The notes beneath the pieces are model-generated. The model saw only the letters and a program-made list of their open reading frames with translations. It made no database searches and was not told the DNA's origin. A stretch of DNA of 64,000 nucleotides from Symbiodinium natans. Lineage: Eukaryota > Sar > Dinophyceae > Suessiales > Symbiodiniaceae. Positions 17,922 through 28,168 of the stretch are shown here, in pieces (position 1 is the first letter of the stretch; the number at the start of each line of letters is the position of its first letter). Made by a program: the position numbers and the translations under genes. Location: positions 1-64,000 of the forward strand of contig CAJNDS010000003.1 in assembly GCA_905221605.1 (NCBI GenBank). The letters are read 5' to 3'.

Positions 17922-20900
17922 GTGAGTATCCCAGTGTTTTGGGCTATGGCAGGCTATCCAGGTGAGTCTATACCTGGCCTAGTTCGTGAACTAGGAGGGC
18001 AAGATGGAGCACTCACTTTCGATGAGGCTGTTGGTCAAGTAGCAGGTCAAAAACTCAAAGGACCAGAGACACGACCCATCAAGTGCGATCGTCCCGTGGG
18101 AACAGTGTCGGTTGGGGATTTGCCTGTACGTTTCATAGACACAACTTGCGGCAAGTTGGAGCAATTTTGCGATGCGGTACAGCACGTCAAATTCAACATG
18201 ACGCAAGAGTTCTTCGACAACACCATCTACAGGGAGTGTTTGACGTCCAACTACAAAGGGCTTCCAGAACCATTTCGCCTACGCCACGAGCCGAAGGTTC
18301 CCTATACTATGCAGCTCGTGATTCTACCTGCCAGCAAGCCAGAAGAAGCACCGGCTGATGATCAAGACACGTATTTCCATGTGCTCAAACACGTGTACCT
18401 CCATCGCAACAAAATCCTGGGAAAGGAATGCAGCGACATGTGTTACGGAATTGCTCTTCGTTTCGTGTGGGGGGCACACACGCGACCTGCCCTCATGGCA
18501 CTCAACCACATGATAGACAACATGGGAGGCAAGCAAATCCGACATTGGCTTATCCAACCCAAGTTCGAAAAGAAAGTGACGGTCGATCAGTCCGCTCGCG
18601 ATGCCGGGTACAAATTCATTCGTGAGAAGGGGCCGAAATCCAACAATATGAACCAGTTCATGGAGTGGACCGACGCGGAAATCCACACAGCTGGTAGCCC
18701 TATCGAAGGCCAGTTCTGTTACATAATATTAAGTGCTTAATGTATTTACTGAAACATTGTCGTAAATGTGTTTTCAAATGGCTCTGAATACAATGCAGCA
18801 GGTTGGGTGGAAAGCAAGGTCGTGGCAGCCTTGCACAACCACATGAAGGGCAGGCAGAATGCCAAAACTTTAGAGTACTGGCCATTCACCTTAAGGAGCT
18901 TCGTGGGTTGGTTCTTCGACCTCGTCATGGTTCCCATGCTAGGGTCTATCAGGCAACACGCAATCACATGGATTGGAAGAACTCGGACTGGAAAGTCTTT
19001 CGGGTCGAAAACTGTAGCCTTTTGCCAGTCCAAGTTCGAGATTGATGCGGCGGACCGTGAAGATCTTACCCCATCCATTTTGACCGCTAAGCATCTGGAC
19101 TTTTTCAAGTCCGAACCTCTCACCAAGTTTAAACCAGGCATCTTTGACGATGGAATGCTCCAGAAGATGGACTCATCCTTCCTGAAAGCTTTCCTGAATC
19201 CGTCCGTTCCTCATTCTATAAACATTCGTTTTTTCTTTAAAAGGGCTAGTAATGCATATATATATATATGTAAATATGTGTGATGTGAAGTTTTAAACAT
19301 TCCATATTTATGACTGTACATCTGACATGAAACTAAGGAGGAAGATGCCACGGTTTGGGCTAGGTACTCCTCGGCCTATTTCGAGCAGGGTGCAGGTCGT
19401 CAAGCGTGCAACAACCCGTATGATCGAAGAAAGGATGAGGAGATGTACAAGAACATGCGTTCTTCCAAGCTCTTTGAAATCAAGCATGAGTCTTTCACGA
19501 CACTCATCAATCCATCATTTGAGAGCATTGACAACGCGGAGGACATGGATGCAATCCTTGCCCGCACTCACTTAATTGTCATCACAGACAGTGGCGTGTA
19601 TTGGCGAGTAGCAGGAAATCACACATCCAATGTGAAGTTCATTGAATGGCCTCACGGAGAACCCAAGGACCTCCTTGCCCCGTCACAGCAAGCAATCTTT
19701 CAAGCATACCGGCGGGATCCTCACAACCACAAACTCCCAGAAAGCTTCCACGCAGATATGGTGTGGTCTCAGGAAGTACTCAGCAGGTTGTTTCGAGGGG
19801 AGACGTTGCCTCGCACGATAACTATGACAGGTCGCAGTTTGTTCGGAGGAGATCCCATGCCTCCTACACAAATTCCCCCCCGCATCATGGACGACGCCCA
19901 GGCCAAAGCTAGGATCAAGAAGGAAAAGGTGGCTGCAGTCTTTCGAGGCCTCAAGCGAACAGGTCCACTTCAAATCGAATTGGATTCCCCAAGCCCTGAG
20001 CAGAAACGTCACAGAGATCAGACTGTCGCAGCAGAGGCGTCTACAGCAAGTTCTACAGCTAGGGCTTCAACAGATGCAGCTCCAAAGAAGAGTGATGTAC
20101 CCAATCCAGAGTTTCCAGGTCTTGATCTCTCGCAAGAATCGGGTCATGCAAACGGGTTTCCAGCGGTAGGCGAGGAAGAAGATGTTTTCAGGGAAAAGGA
20201 TATTCAAGAGGATGACTTAGAGAAGGAGCTAGAGAGACTCATGGATGAGACGGTGAACTCACAGAACACAGACGCACATGATTTATCAGGAGGCACTCAG
20301 CAGGAGGGCATATTCCGAAACGTTTGCGGGGTGAAGGTTTTGCAGTGGTTCGGGCTACCTGTGACACTGCACTATCATGGTCCCCATCGAGTGTCAGAGC
20401 TCAACAGCATGATCGAGAACTTTCACGTACAGTTTACACCAGTTTCTCCAAAGTATGTAGGCGTTGATGGCATGTACCTGTGTCACCGGGATGATCATTT
20501 CACTGGGATCTGGTGTCGTGAGGGGTTCGTTCGGTGTTACGACAATGGAGATGAACGTGTCATGAGCATGGGTGAGTTGAACAGTTTGGCGGAAGCACCT
20601 CGAGTCACTATCTTTCGTCTTTTGCAGCGGCAAAATGTCAAACTCAATGCCGCCACTGACGTGGTTGGAGGTTCAGGAGGCGTATGCAAACGACCTGCTG
20701 CTTGTGATCCGGTCCCAGTCTTGACATGTCCTCTTACTCACTGTGTTGTCCCGGGTTGCACGGGTACCCTCATGGACAAGCATGACATTGAAGCTATTTG
20801 CTATGACATGCCTGGTCCTCGAAAGGTGGTTTGCAAATCGAAGGAATGCACGTCAAGGAATTGTCGAGCCAACTACTCCTACAACTTTCGGTGGAGCAAA

Positions 20901-22168
20901 GGGAAGAAGATCAATGTTCTTCGCTCAAATGACCTCGCAGACGGTGTCCTGTTCGTGAACTCAAAAAAGTGTTTCTCGCTGACCTTTTTGAAGTACCATG
21001 AGGAGCTTTTGTTTAGAGGCCAAGTCTCTTCCCGAGCCATCGAGCATGCGTACAAAAGCATTCACGCAGACAACGCTGACGAGGTGGAAGTGATCGTCGA
21101 TTTCCGTAAGTGTTACCAAAGTGCTCTTTTCTACTTCATCGCTCTGAGGGAGTTCGAGGGGTTGGGTTCGCACATGTCCCTTGTGATTGACGATGAAATC
21201 AACACCTCGAATCTTGAGATGTATCAAGCCTTTTGTCACTCCAGCGTTTTCCCACCAAGCAAGCGAGCAAATGTGAAATTCCTAGTGGGAGACGGTCATC
21301 TCAGCCTAAAGCCACGATGTGCAGATGGCCCTGTGAAACGAGCTGGGCGCCCACGCTCAAAGTCCAAGGCCAGTAGTTCGAATATTTAAGTTCTTCTTGT
21401 TATTTGATCTGTATATGTACACACATAATATGTAAACATGTACTTGAAACTCTCATGAGGCCATTGCCAAGTACAGCAATGGGTGGTTCATGTGCTGTGA
21501 TCCTCGAAGTGGTCGCATTCTATCTCTCACTGTCATGCATGAGCCCGAGAACAATCGCCACGTCATTGAGGCCTTGGAAGATATCGTTTGGCTTTATCCC
21601 AAGTTGACCTCATTTGTGTATGACCGTGCGTGCGGGCTCATCAAGTCTGCTGAGAAATCGGAACACTTGCACCAGATCGAGAATTACATCGTCGATTGGT
21701 TTCACGCTTACCGGCATTCCAAGAAGTGTTCCTGCAATCCACGTGAATCGAATTAATTCACATTATAGGCGTTTTTTTTGAAGAAGAAGTGCATTTCCCA
21801 TGTACGTATATATAAATAAATATATATATATATATATGTGTGAACGAAAAAAGTAAGGAGAACGCAGAAAGTTGGGTGCACTCGTCAAGGACGTGAACAC
21901 GAGCGTGTGCGAGCAAATCTTCGCCTGGTTCAGAAACTTTTCGGCAAATTTCAATGAACTCAGAGGAAACCGCCACAAGTTCATCATCCTCTACATGGCA
22001 AAACGCCACAACCAGGCCATGGAGAGAAATGATGCAGTGTATCTCCGTCCGGTTGTCCGTCCCCGCAAGACATCGAAAAGCTACTCGTGTAGCAAGACAA
22101 AGAACATGACTGCCAAGTCCATGCGCAAGTTCAATGTCATGAAAAGCATGAAGACGATGAAGAAGTGA
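17922..22168 (+). CDS. KDZ-like DDE transposase with N-terminal P-loop region, five exons
   Basis: Exons read best as 17922-18717, 18799-19205, 19338-21361, 21477-21742 and 21858-22168. They join in frame to a stop at 22166-22168; the first ATG, at 17946, gives about 1259 residues. An upstream exon is possible. Exon 2 holds a Walker A motif GRTRTGKS and a Walker B-like PGIFDDG, as in P-loop NTPases/helicases. Early exon 3 is hydrophilic. Its middle has NVCG (Cys about 20323), DDHF (His about 20496) and CYDNG, possibly a papain-like fold. Next comes a cysteine cluster (20727-20870: CPLTHC, GC, C-x4-C-x4-C, then NYSYNF) like the CxC clusters of KDZ transposases. The catalytic core follows: VGDGH (Asp about 21291), YDRAC (Asp about 21622) and SVCEQ (Glu about 21911), with a basic tail. 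All introns carry GT-AG ends; intron 3 borders are the least certain. The core resembles transposases common in dinoflagellate genomes (recalled, not checked). The exons lack frameshifts, so it may be recently active. Confidence 0.7.
18718..18798 (+). other. Intron 1 of the transposase gene
   Basis: AT-rich, phase 1, GT at 18718 and AG at 18797-18798 (or 18800-18801, three bases longer). It contains the in-frame TAA that would otherwise end the first frame. Both flanking exons lie in the same frame. Confidence 0.65.
19206..19337 (+). other. Intron 2 of the transposase gene
   Basis: GT at 19206, AG at 19336-19337, phase 0. It is AT-rich with an internal (TA)n near 19256-19270. Removal joins AFLNPS to EEDATVWARY without loss of frame. 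Confidence 0.65.
21362..21476 (+). other. Intron 3 of the transposase gene (boundaries tentative)
   Basis: A frame change between exons 3 and 4 and an AT-rich stretch with TATGTACACACATA require an intron. GT at 21362 and AG at 21475-21476 restore the frame (phase 2). Other acceptors at 21459 and 21471 need a non-GT donor. Confidence 0.45.
21743..21857 (+). other. Intron 4 of the transposase gene
   Basis: GT at 21743, AG at 21856-21857, phase 1. It contains a T-run and (TA)n. Removal joins KCSCNP to RERRKLGALVKDVNTS, the continuity expected between the second Asp and the Glu of the core. Confidence 0.65.
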
Positions 22169-22380
22169 GTAGCCAAACTAGACGCCTGCCAAGGGAGCAC
22201 AAATTTTGCAGCAGTGCTCGCCTATGACCCCAACATTTTGCTATGCCCTGCTATGCGAATGCGTGTTCTGACACGTTAAACCGTTGTGAATAGTTCCGCG
22301 CGTGGGAAAAGACAGCACAAAAGCTTGTATAATGGCCACACGTAGGTAAGGAGCACAGCATACTAACTAGGTCTTAGTAT
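22169..22380 (+). other. 3' region of the transposon between gene and hairpin
   Basis: Non-coding sequence after the stop codon; it probably carries the polyadenylation region. No AATAAA is seen close to the stop. CTTAGTAT directly precedes the hairpin. Confidence 0.4.
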
Positions 22381-22764
22381 CCGGGAGCCATGGGCGTGCA
22401 CTCCCGTGCCTTGTTTTCCCTGCTGGAAAAAACCAAAAAAACCAAAAAAAAACAATATTTCAGAAGTCTCCTCGGGATCCGTAGGGAAAACCAAAAAAAC
22501 CAAAAAAACAAAAAAAAACAAAAAAAACAATTTTCAGGGACTCTTGGCGATTGGGCCCTCTGATGGAAGAGTCCTGAAATATTGGTTTTTTTGTTTTTTT
22601 TTGTTTTTTTGGTTCTTTTGGTTCTTTTGGTTCTTTTGGTTTTTTTGGTTTTTTTGGTTTTCCCTACGGATCCCGAGGAGAGTTCTGAAATATTAGTATT
22701 TTTTGGTTTTTTGGTTCTCCAGCAGCGAAAAAAGGCACGGGAAGTGCACGCCCAGGGTCCCCCG
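22381..22764. mobile_element. Fold-back (long inverted repeat) element
   Basis: The left arm (22381-22551) and right arm (22562-22764) are reverse complements over about 170-190 bp, with loop TTGGCGATTG. Shared blocks, read on the left arm, are TGGGCGTGCACT, CCCGTGCCTT, AATATTTCAGAA, CTCCTCGGGATCCGTAGGG and A-rich AACCAAAAAA tracts. The arms differ mainly in length of the AACCAAA tracts, as expected for slippage. The outer ends match the termini of the 17591-22764 transposon. Long frames here are products of the T-rich/A-rich tracts. Confidence 0.9.
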
Positions 22765-22769
22765 TTTTG

Positions 22770-22815
22770 TATATATATATATATATATATATATACGTAT
22801 ATACATATACACATC
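22770..22815. repeat. TA microsatellite at right flank
   Basis: (TA)n of about 12-13 units followed by TACGTATATACATATACAC. It pairs with the TA tract left of the transposon. Confidence 0.9.
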
Positions 22816-22980
22816 TCTCCCAATCAGGGCCTATGCCTAACTCCAGAGACCCTCAAGTTGTTGTGGTCAGGTGCACGGTGGGCTGTGGTGCGATGGCTTG
22901 CGGGTGCTCCGGAACACCCGGGTGCTCCGGATCACCCGAAACCCCAAACCCTAAACCTGAAACCCCTGAAACCCCTGAAA

Positions 22981-23077
22981 ACCCTAAACCCTAAACCCTA
23001 AACCCTAAACCCTAAACCCTAAACCCTAAACCCTAAACCCTAAACCCTAAACCCTAAACCCTAAACCCTAAACCCTC
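22981..23077. repeat. Interstitial telomeric repeats, CCCTAAA
   Basis: About 14 near-perfect units, preceded by CCTGAAACCC variants. Confidence 0.96.
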
Positions 23078-24622
23078 AACCCCAAACCCCCAAAACCAAA
23101 CCTGAAACCGCAACCACCCGCCGCTCTCCTCAAAACCTTGAAGTCGTTGTAGGCTGCCCTAAACCCTACAACGCCCCACAAAAGCCCTAAATCACCATCC
23201 CTGGAGGTTTAGGGTTTAGGGCTTCGGCCCCGAAACACTAAGCCCTGCAACCATCTCACGCTGAGCCTGTGCATCGACGGGGGAGTTGGCGTCGCCGCCC
23301 CTGCGACGACGTTTTTGTTGGGCGGGCGTCGGGAGCCTTGTCTGAGGTTTAGCCGAAGGCAGGCCTAATAGGGCCAAGACCCCAAGACCCTAAACCCTAA
23401 ACCCCAAACCCTAAACCCTAAACCCCAAACCCTAAACCCTAAACCCCAAACCCTACAGGGTCTGGGGAAGAGTCGGGCCTGGACTTCAGGGTTTAACCTG
23501 CTCTTTCTTTGCTTAAGTTTGAGGGACGTCTGCGCAGAGTCTCGGGTTCGGGGTGTACAGTCGACTTGGGACCAAGAGGTTAGGGTTTGGGGCTTGGGCT
23601 TAGGGTTTAGGGTTTGGGGTTTAGGGTTTTGAGGTCTAGGGTTTAGGGCTGGCATAGGTCTTAGACAGCGGTCCACTTTACAAAGCTGTACCGCTCCTTT
23701 TCTTCGCCGCAGCGAAGGAACAGCCCTCACTTGCCAGCAGAGGGCAATTTAACATAACGAATTCGAGTGGGTGTTAAGTGTTAAGGTGTAGGGTTAGGGT
23801 TTAGGGCTTAGAGTTTATAGGGTTTTGGGTTTCGCATTTAGGGTTTCGGGTTTAGGGTTAGGGTGTAGGGTTTAGGGTTTAGGGCTTGAAGTTGAGGGTC
23901 ACCATGACTCATGCAAGGCCTTTCTTTGCCACGGAGCGCACGCAAGGGACACTGGCACTACTCACAGTTCGGCCGGAACTCGAAACCCCCTTTCTAGGTA
24001 TTTCCATGGTGCCTAGGGTTTAGGGGTCAGGGACTAGGGTTTAAGGCTTCGGGTTTGGGGCTTCGCGTTGCCGGCTTTAGGGTTGAGGGCTTGGGGTTGA
24101 GGGTTTAGGACTTTGGGTACAGGGCTCTCTTTTTCCGGTTTTCAGTGTCCCGTGTGTACACGTGGTCAGGCCGATCATTGGCCACGGACATGCATCTACT
24201 GCTACTGGTAAGGAGAAGCTTCAGGAGGGGAGTTCGCAACCCGGTGCCTGAAAAAGGCCCGCTAGGGTTTAGGGTTTAGGGTTTAAGGTTTAAGGTTTAG
24301 GGTTTGCCCCTGCAATTTCGACCATTGTCACCCATCAGCATATTCAGAGATACTGGCAACACCAGCAAAAAGCGGAGATATGGTAACACCCAACCCTGAA
24401 CCCTAAACCTAGAAAACCCTAAAACACCCACTGAAGAAGGCAGCTAGAAAAGCCCCAACAAAAACCCACTAACGTAAGGGGAGACTCCTGAAATAGCAGG
24501 TTCATTTCTATGCTTCCTGCAGCATGAGGAAACCCAACATGCTTCAAGTTCAACGCTCGGCTCCCGAAGAACCGGAGGCATGCAAAAAAGATACAAAAAA
24601 AGAGCCCTAACCGTTAGCCTAC
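23078..24622. other. Mosaic of degenerate ITS and unique spacers
   Basis: CCCTAAA/CCCCAAA (23385-23455), TTTAGGG/TTTGGGG (23580-23650), degenerate TTTAGGG (23785-23890, 24010-24120) and TTTAGGG/TTTAAGG (24265-24305). The spacers, including 23240-23340, 23900-24000 and 24310-24390, are unique. No gene is recognised. Confidence 0.5.
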
Positions 24623-24770
24623 TAGTCACCTAGGAATAAACAGGGTACCTTTTTTGCTTTAAGGGGATTATAGCCCTAAAACAAGGAAATATGGGCCTAC
24701 TCCCGGTCCAAGTAGCCCTAAACCCTAAACCCTAAATCCCCAATCAAGGAAATAAGGGCCTACTCCTAGC
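24623..24770. mobile_element. MITE-like family C copy, short ITS, duplicated 3' half
   Basis: AGTCACCTAGGAATAAACAGGGTACC starts a full element ending TACTCCCGGTCCAAG (24712). Three CCCTAAA units follow, then a second AATCAAGGAAATAAGGGCCTACTCCTAG (24740-24768). The layout is identical to 14059-14333 but with a far shorter telomeric array. Confidence 0.85.
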
Positions 24771-24888
24771 ATAAGGGGGAACATCCCCACTTACAGCTCC
24801 TGAAGGTTTCGCGCCACCGGCGTCTTGTCACTGCTGCCCTGCGTGAAGACTGTAGCAGACCTCCAGGCTCTACGTGGGGAGGGAGTTG

Positions 24889-25046
24889 GGGGTTTAGGGT
24901 TTAGGGTTTAGGGTTTAGGGTTTAGGGTTTAGGGTTTAGGGTTTAGGGTTTAGGGTTTAGGGTTTAGGGTTTAGGGTTTAGGGTTTAGGGTTTAGGGTTT
25001 ACGGTTGAGGGTTGAGGGTTAAGGGTTGAGGGTTGAGGGTTGAGGG
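24889..25046. repeat. Interstitial telomeric repeats, TTTAGGG then TTGAGGG
   Basis: About 16 TTTAGGG units, then a run of TTGAGGG units (25004-25046). Confidence 0.97.
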
Positions 25047-25049
25047 CTC

Positions 25050-25440
25050 TAAACCCTAAGTATGGGGAACCCTGTAAAAATCACATTTTTCAATGGAGCC
25101 AGGTAAGGGGAATACTGGGTTGGCCTTTAAAATTTAACCCTTTTGAAAACAGAGCCTGCTCGGCCTTTATAGGAAGATGATCAAAATCTTCCCCAGCTTT
25201 TGCCGCAAAACCCCAAAAAGCCTAAACTGCTAACCCCTTAACCCTCAAGCCCCAAACTCCTAAACACTTAGAGGCCAAAACCCCCAAACCCTTGATCCAA
25301 AACCCAAATGCAAAACCCCTAAACTCTCAGGCCAAAACTTTGGGCCTAAACCCCAAAGCCCTTAAACTAAACTCCCAAATCCTAAGCCTACAACTCTAAA
25401 ACGCTAAGCTCCTAAGCCCAGAGCCAAACGCCCTTAAACC
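25050..25440. other. Degenerate heptamer-like region
   Basis: CCTAAAC-like units with heavy divergence (25200-25440) and a family J-like patch (25110-25190). No gene. Confidence 0.45.
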
Positions 25441-25442
25441 CC

Positions 25443-25700
25443 CCCTAAAACCCTAAACCCTAAACCCTAAATCCTAAACCCTAAACCCTAAATCCTAAAC
25501 CCTAAACCCTAAACCCTAAACCCCTAAACCCCTAAACCCCTAAACCCTAAACCCTAAACCCTAAACCCTCAACCCTAAACCCTCAACCCTAAACCCTAAA
25601 CCCTAAACCCTAACCCTAAACCCTAAACCCTAAACCCTAAACCCTAAACCCTAAACCCTAAACCCTAACCATAAACCCCAAACCCTAAACCCCAAACCCT
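25443..25700. repeat. Interstitial telomeric repeats, CCCTAAA with variants, about 260 bp
   Basis: The longest continuous block on the C-rich strand, with CCTAAAT, CCCCTAAA, CCCTCAA and CCCTAA variants scattered in it. Confidence 0.97.
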
Positions 25701-25799
25701 TTCCTCAACTGCACAAGCGCCCCCCCCAAGTACCCCTAAGGCGCAAGCTGGAAGTCCCCGTAGATCATCGAGCCGGCCGTGGATTCGATGAGGGCCTTT

Positions 25800-26100
25800 G
25801 GTAGAGGGTTTAGGGTTGAGGGTTTAGGGTTTAGGGTTTAGGATTTTGGCCTAGGGTTGAGGCGGGGCTTTGGGGGTGTTTGAGGGGGTGGGTGGGGGGG
25901 GGGGGGGGGGGGGGTGAGGGCTTAGGGTTGGGGTTGAGGGTTGAGGGTTTAAGGTTCATGGTTTAGGGTTTGGGGTTTGGCTTTGGGAGCATAGGGGCTT
26001 AGGGCTGGGGAGGTCAGGGTTTTAGGGCTCCGGCTCTAGCGGGGGGGGGGAGGGGTTATAGAGCTTAACCGGGGATTTCGGTTTTGAGGTTTGAGGTGGG
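25800..26100. repeat. Degenerate TTTAGGG/TTGAGGG and a 21-bp G-run
   Basis: TTTAGGG units at 25805-25860, G-run at 25894-25914, TTGAGGG/TTTGGGG units to 25985, and a second G-run near 26041-26050. Confidence 0.8.
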
Positions 26101-26104
26101 TTAT

Positions 26105-26245
26105 ACAAGGGACGATATGGACGTTTCGGAAATTAGGGGTACCATATTGGGGATTTTATCATACGGGAATCCTAGTATTGGGGGGGGTCTATATTGGGGT
26201 CCCTTCTTTGGTAAACCCCCATATAAGGGGATGATACAAGGTTTT
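26105..26245. repeat. Dispersed repeat family K, long copy
   Basis: TTTCGGAAATTAGGGGTACC, then GGGGGGGTCTATATTGGGGTCCC and CCCCATATAAGGGGATGATAC. Shared with 27627-27715 (TTTCCGAAATTAGGGGTGCC, GGGGGTCTATATTAGGGCTCCC). Confidence 0.6.
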
Positions 26246-26617
26246 GGGTAGAGGTAACACATGGGTTTCCCAACGCCTGGCGCCCTGAGTCCGAAACCCG
26301 AAAACCCAACCGTTCAAACCTTAAGCCGAAAAGCCCAAAACCCCGTGTTTAGGGTGTAGGGTTTAGGGTTCAGGGTTTAAGGTTTCGGGCCCTCAACCCA
26401 AAATTCTTGAAGTAGGAGTTCAAAAACTCGGGGCAAAGGGTTCTTCAAGTGCTTCGGGGTGTGGACCGCGGGCACCAAGAACCCTCTCCCCTCTCCCCCT
26501 TGCATTCAACGCTAAGCATCTAAGTCCTATTTGGAGGTTCATGGGTACTGATCCCCCAACCATATCAGCAAGTGCAGTTCTAATTGGCAACCCTCTGCCC
26601 CACATGCCCCAAAGCCG
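26246..26617. other. Spacer with short ITS and a family G fragment
   Basis: TTTAGGG-like units at 26340-26383. TATTTGGAGGTTCATGGGTACTGA (26528-26551) is one end of family G without its partner. Otherwise unique. Confidence 0.45.
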
Positions 26618-26735
26618 AAACCCTAAACCCTAAACCCTAAACCCTACATCCTAAACCCTAAACCCTAAACCCTAAACCCTGAACCCTAAACCCTAAACCC
26701 TAAACCCTAAACCCTAAACCCTAAACCCTAAACCC
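26618..26735. repeat. Interstitial telomeric repeats, CCCTAAA
   Basis: About 16 units with one CCCTACATCC and one CCCTGAA interruption. Confidence 0.96.
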
Positions 26736-27625
26736 ACCAGCATGTCCGCAGCCAAGCGGCGCCCTGCTCCATGTACTTCAGCAGCTCGGCATTCGTGAGG
26801 GGGGAGAAGCCGCTTCTGTCAGAAAGAAGACTGGGGGGGGGGGGGATTTCGGAACCCAAAGCCCGGAACCCTAAACCCCAAACCCTAAACAATGAAACCT
26901 GAACCCTGAACCCTAAACCCCAAACCCTCTTCCCTAAACCCTGAACCCTGAACTCTAATCCAGGGGGTGGTCTGAAGCCTCATGGGGTTTGAACGGCTTG
27001 AGGGTTTCAGGAATTTAGGACTGCTCTTGTTATGCTTGGTCATGTTTGGGGCTTAGGGTTTAGGGTTTAGGGTTTAGGGTGTAAAGCTCAACAGCGCAGT
27101 CTAGCGGGCCCAAACACGCCCAAACCATGGCTGAGGTGTTATTTTGCCTTCCAAGCTCCAGCCTCAAACCCTGAAAACTACAACATGCGAAGTGGGCCGG
27201 AAGCTAAACCCTAAACCCTAAACCCTAAAAGGAGAAAATGTTCTTGCTTGGCGTCCCAGACCCCTCAACTTGACCGCCCCACACAGAAGCTCTTTAGACT
27301 TAGTAAGTCTACTTCTTATCCCCTAGAACCCCCGATAATAATCCCCGTAACCCACCTCACTAACCCTTCTTACAAAGTCAAAAGGGCTTCCGAGCAAAAC
27401 GTGCTCACCCTGAACCTGAAGGCGTCGTGGAGCCACCAGAACTGTCATTTCCCTTAGAGATGTAGCCTTGCCCACAGGAGCCCAATACCCCTGAATTCAG
27501 GAACACACCTGAACTTGTACTTAGTTGCCGAGTTCATAAGACCCCCCCTAAAAGTGCATACTTTCAGTTCTATAGGGGATTACAGTATCCCAAAAAGTGC
27601 AAAGTGTACTCGTTCAGATACTAAG
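26736..27625. other. Mosaic spacers
   Basis: G-run (26833-26845), CCCTAAA/CCCTGAA units (26860-26958), TTTAGGG (27053-27080) and CCCTAAA (27205-27230). A plus-strand frame of 69 codons (27248-27457) is unidentified. Confidence 0.4.
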
Positions 27626-27626
27626 T

Positions 27627-27715
27627 TTTTGCGGGTTTCCGAAATTAGGGGTGCCTTTTCTGGGTCCTTATGATAAGGGGTCCTACTATTTGGGGGTCTA
27701 TATTAGGGCTCCCCG
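27627..27715. repeat. Dispersed repeat family K, copy
   Basis: Matches 26130-26210 as described there. No inverted ends are visible. Confidence 0.55.
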
Positions 27716-27798
27716 ATTCTCGTAGTTCTATTCTGCGCTTCCTTCCTTCCCTTCGTCCTTTGCTCTTGTCTTCCTTTCCTTTGCTCCTTCCTCTCCTT

Positions 27799-27872
27799 AG
27801 GGTTTAGGGTTTAGGGTTTAGGGTTTAGGGTTTAGGGTTTAGGGTTTAGGGTTTAGGGTTTTTGGGTTTAGG
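27799..27872. repeat. Interstitial telomeric repeats, TTTAGGG
   Basis: About ten near-perfect units after a TTCC-rich stretch. Confidence 0.96.
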
Positions 27873-27990
27873 GAGACCATCCTTCCCTGAATCTAGGGCG
27901 GCCCGGAACCCCCGAACCCCGAGCAAGATTTGTCCAAGGGACTCATGGAGGGACCTTTAGGGTTCTCTAGGGGTGATTTAGGGGTTATTT

Positions 27991-27993
<3 letters not shown>

Positions 27994-28021
<28 letters not shown>
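27994..28021. repeat. T-run of about 28 bases
   Basis: Follows TTTAGG-like octamers (27955-27993). Confidence 0.9.
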
Positions 28022-28022
<1 letters not shown>

Positions 28023-28041
28023 CGGGTTCTTTAGGGCTATG

Positions 28042-28168
28042 AAGGAGGAACCTTTAGGGTGATTAAGGGGTTCTTTAGGGGCTGCTTAGGTATGTAGGGA
28101 CTGTATAAGGTATATAGGGTTATGTAGGGGAAGAAGATTAAGATGTCCCTTTGCAAGGGACCCTCCTT
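28042..28168. mobile_element. MITE-like element, family H
   Basis: AAGGAGGAACCTTTAGGG at the left is inverted at the right as TTGCAAGGGACCCTCCTT. The interior GGTATGTAGGGACT(G/A)TA-AAGGTATATAG is shared with 61337-61482. Confidence 0.75.

Larger units (their letters stand above)
17591..22764 (+). mobile_element. DNA transposon with KDZ-like transposase gene
   Basis: The left end, 17591-17614, starts CGGGGGACTGTGGGCGTGCA. The reverse complement of 22741-22764 starts CGGGGGACCCTGGGCGTGCA. They match at 21 of 24 positions, giving inverted termini around a 5.17-kb unit. Both flanks are TA microsatellite, so the element landed in, or has ends adjacent to, (TA)n; an exact target duplication cannot be read in such sequence. 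Inside is one multi-exon gene on the plus strand, and the last 384 bp are a fold-back hairpin. An alternative reading is that the hairpin is a separate non-autonomous element next to a transposon whose own right end has been lost. Confidence 0.7.

Noticed and set aside
18738-18740. TAA as the true end of a separate 272-residue protein
   Set aside because: The stop lies in an AT-rich 81-84 bp stretch with GT-AG ends, and the same frame resumes directly after it, so an intron is more likely.
22374-23001. Frames with KTKKTK or FFWFFW repeats
   Set aside because: Products of the A-rich/T-rich arms of the fold-back element.
26420-26605. Small minus-strand frame near a family G end
   Set aside because: Only 61 codons, it includes repeat-derived sequence and has no motif.
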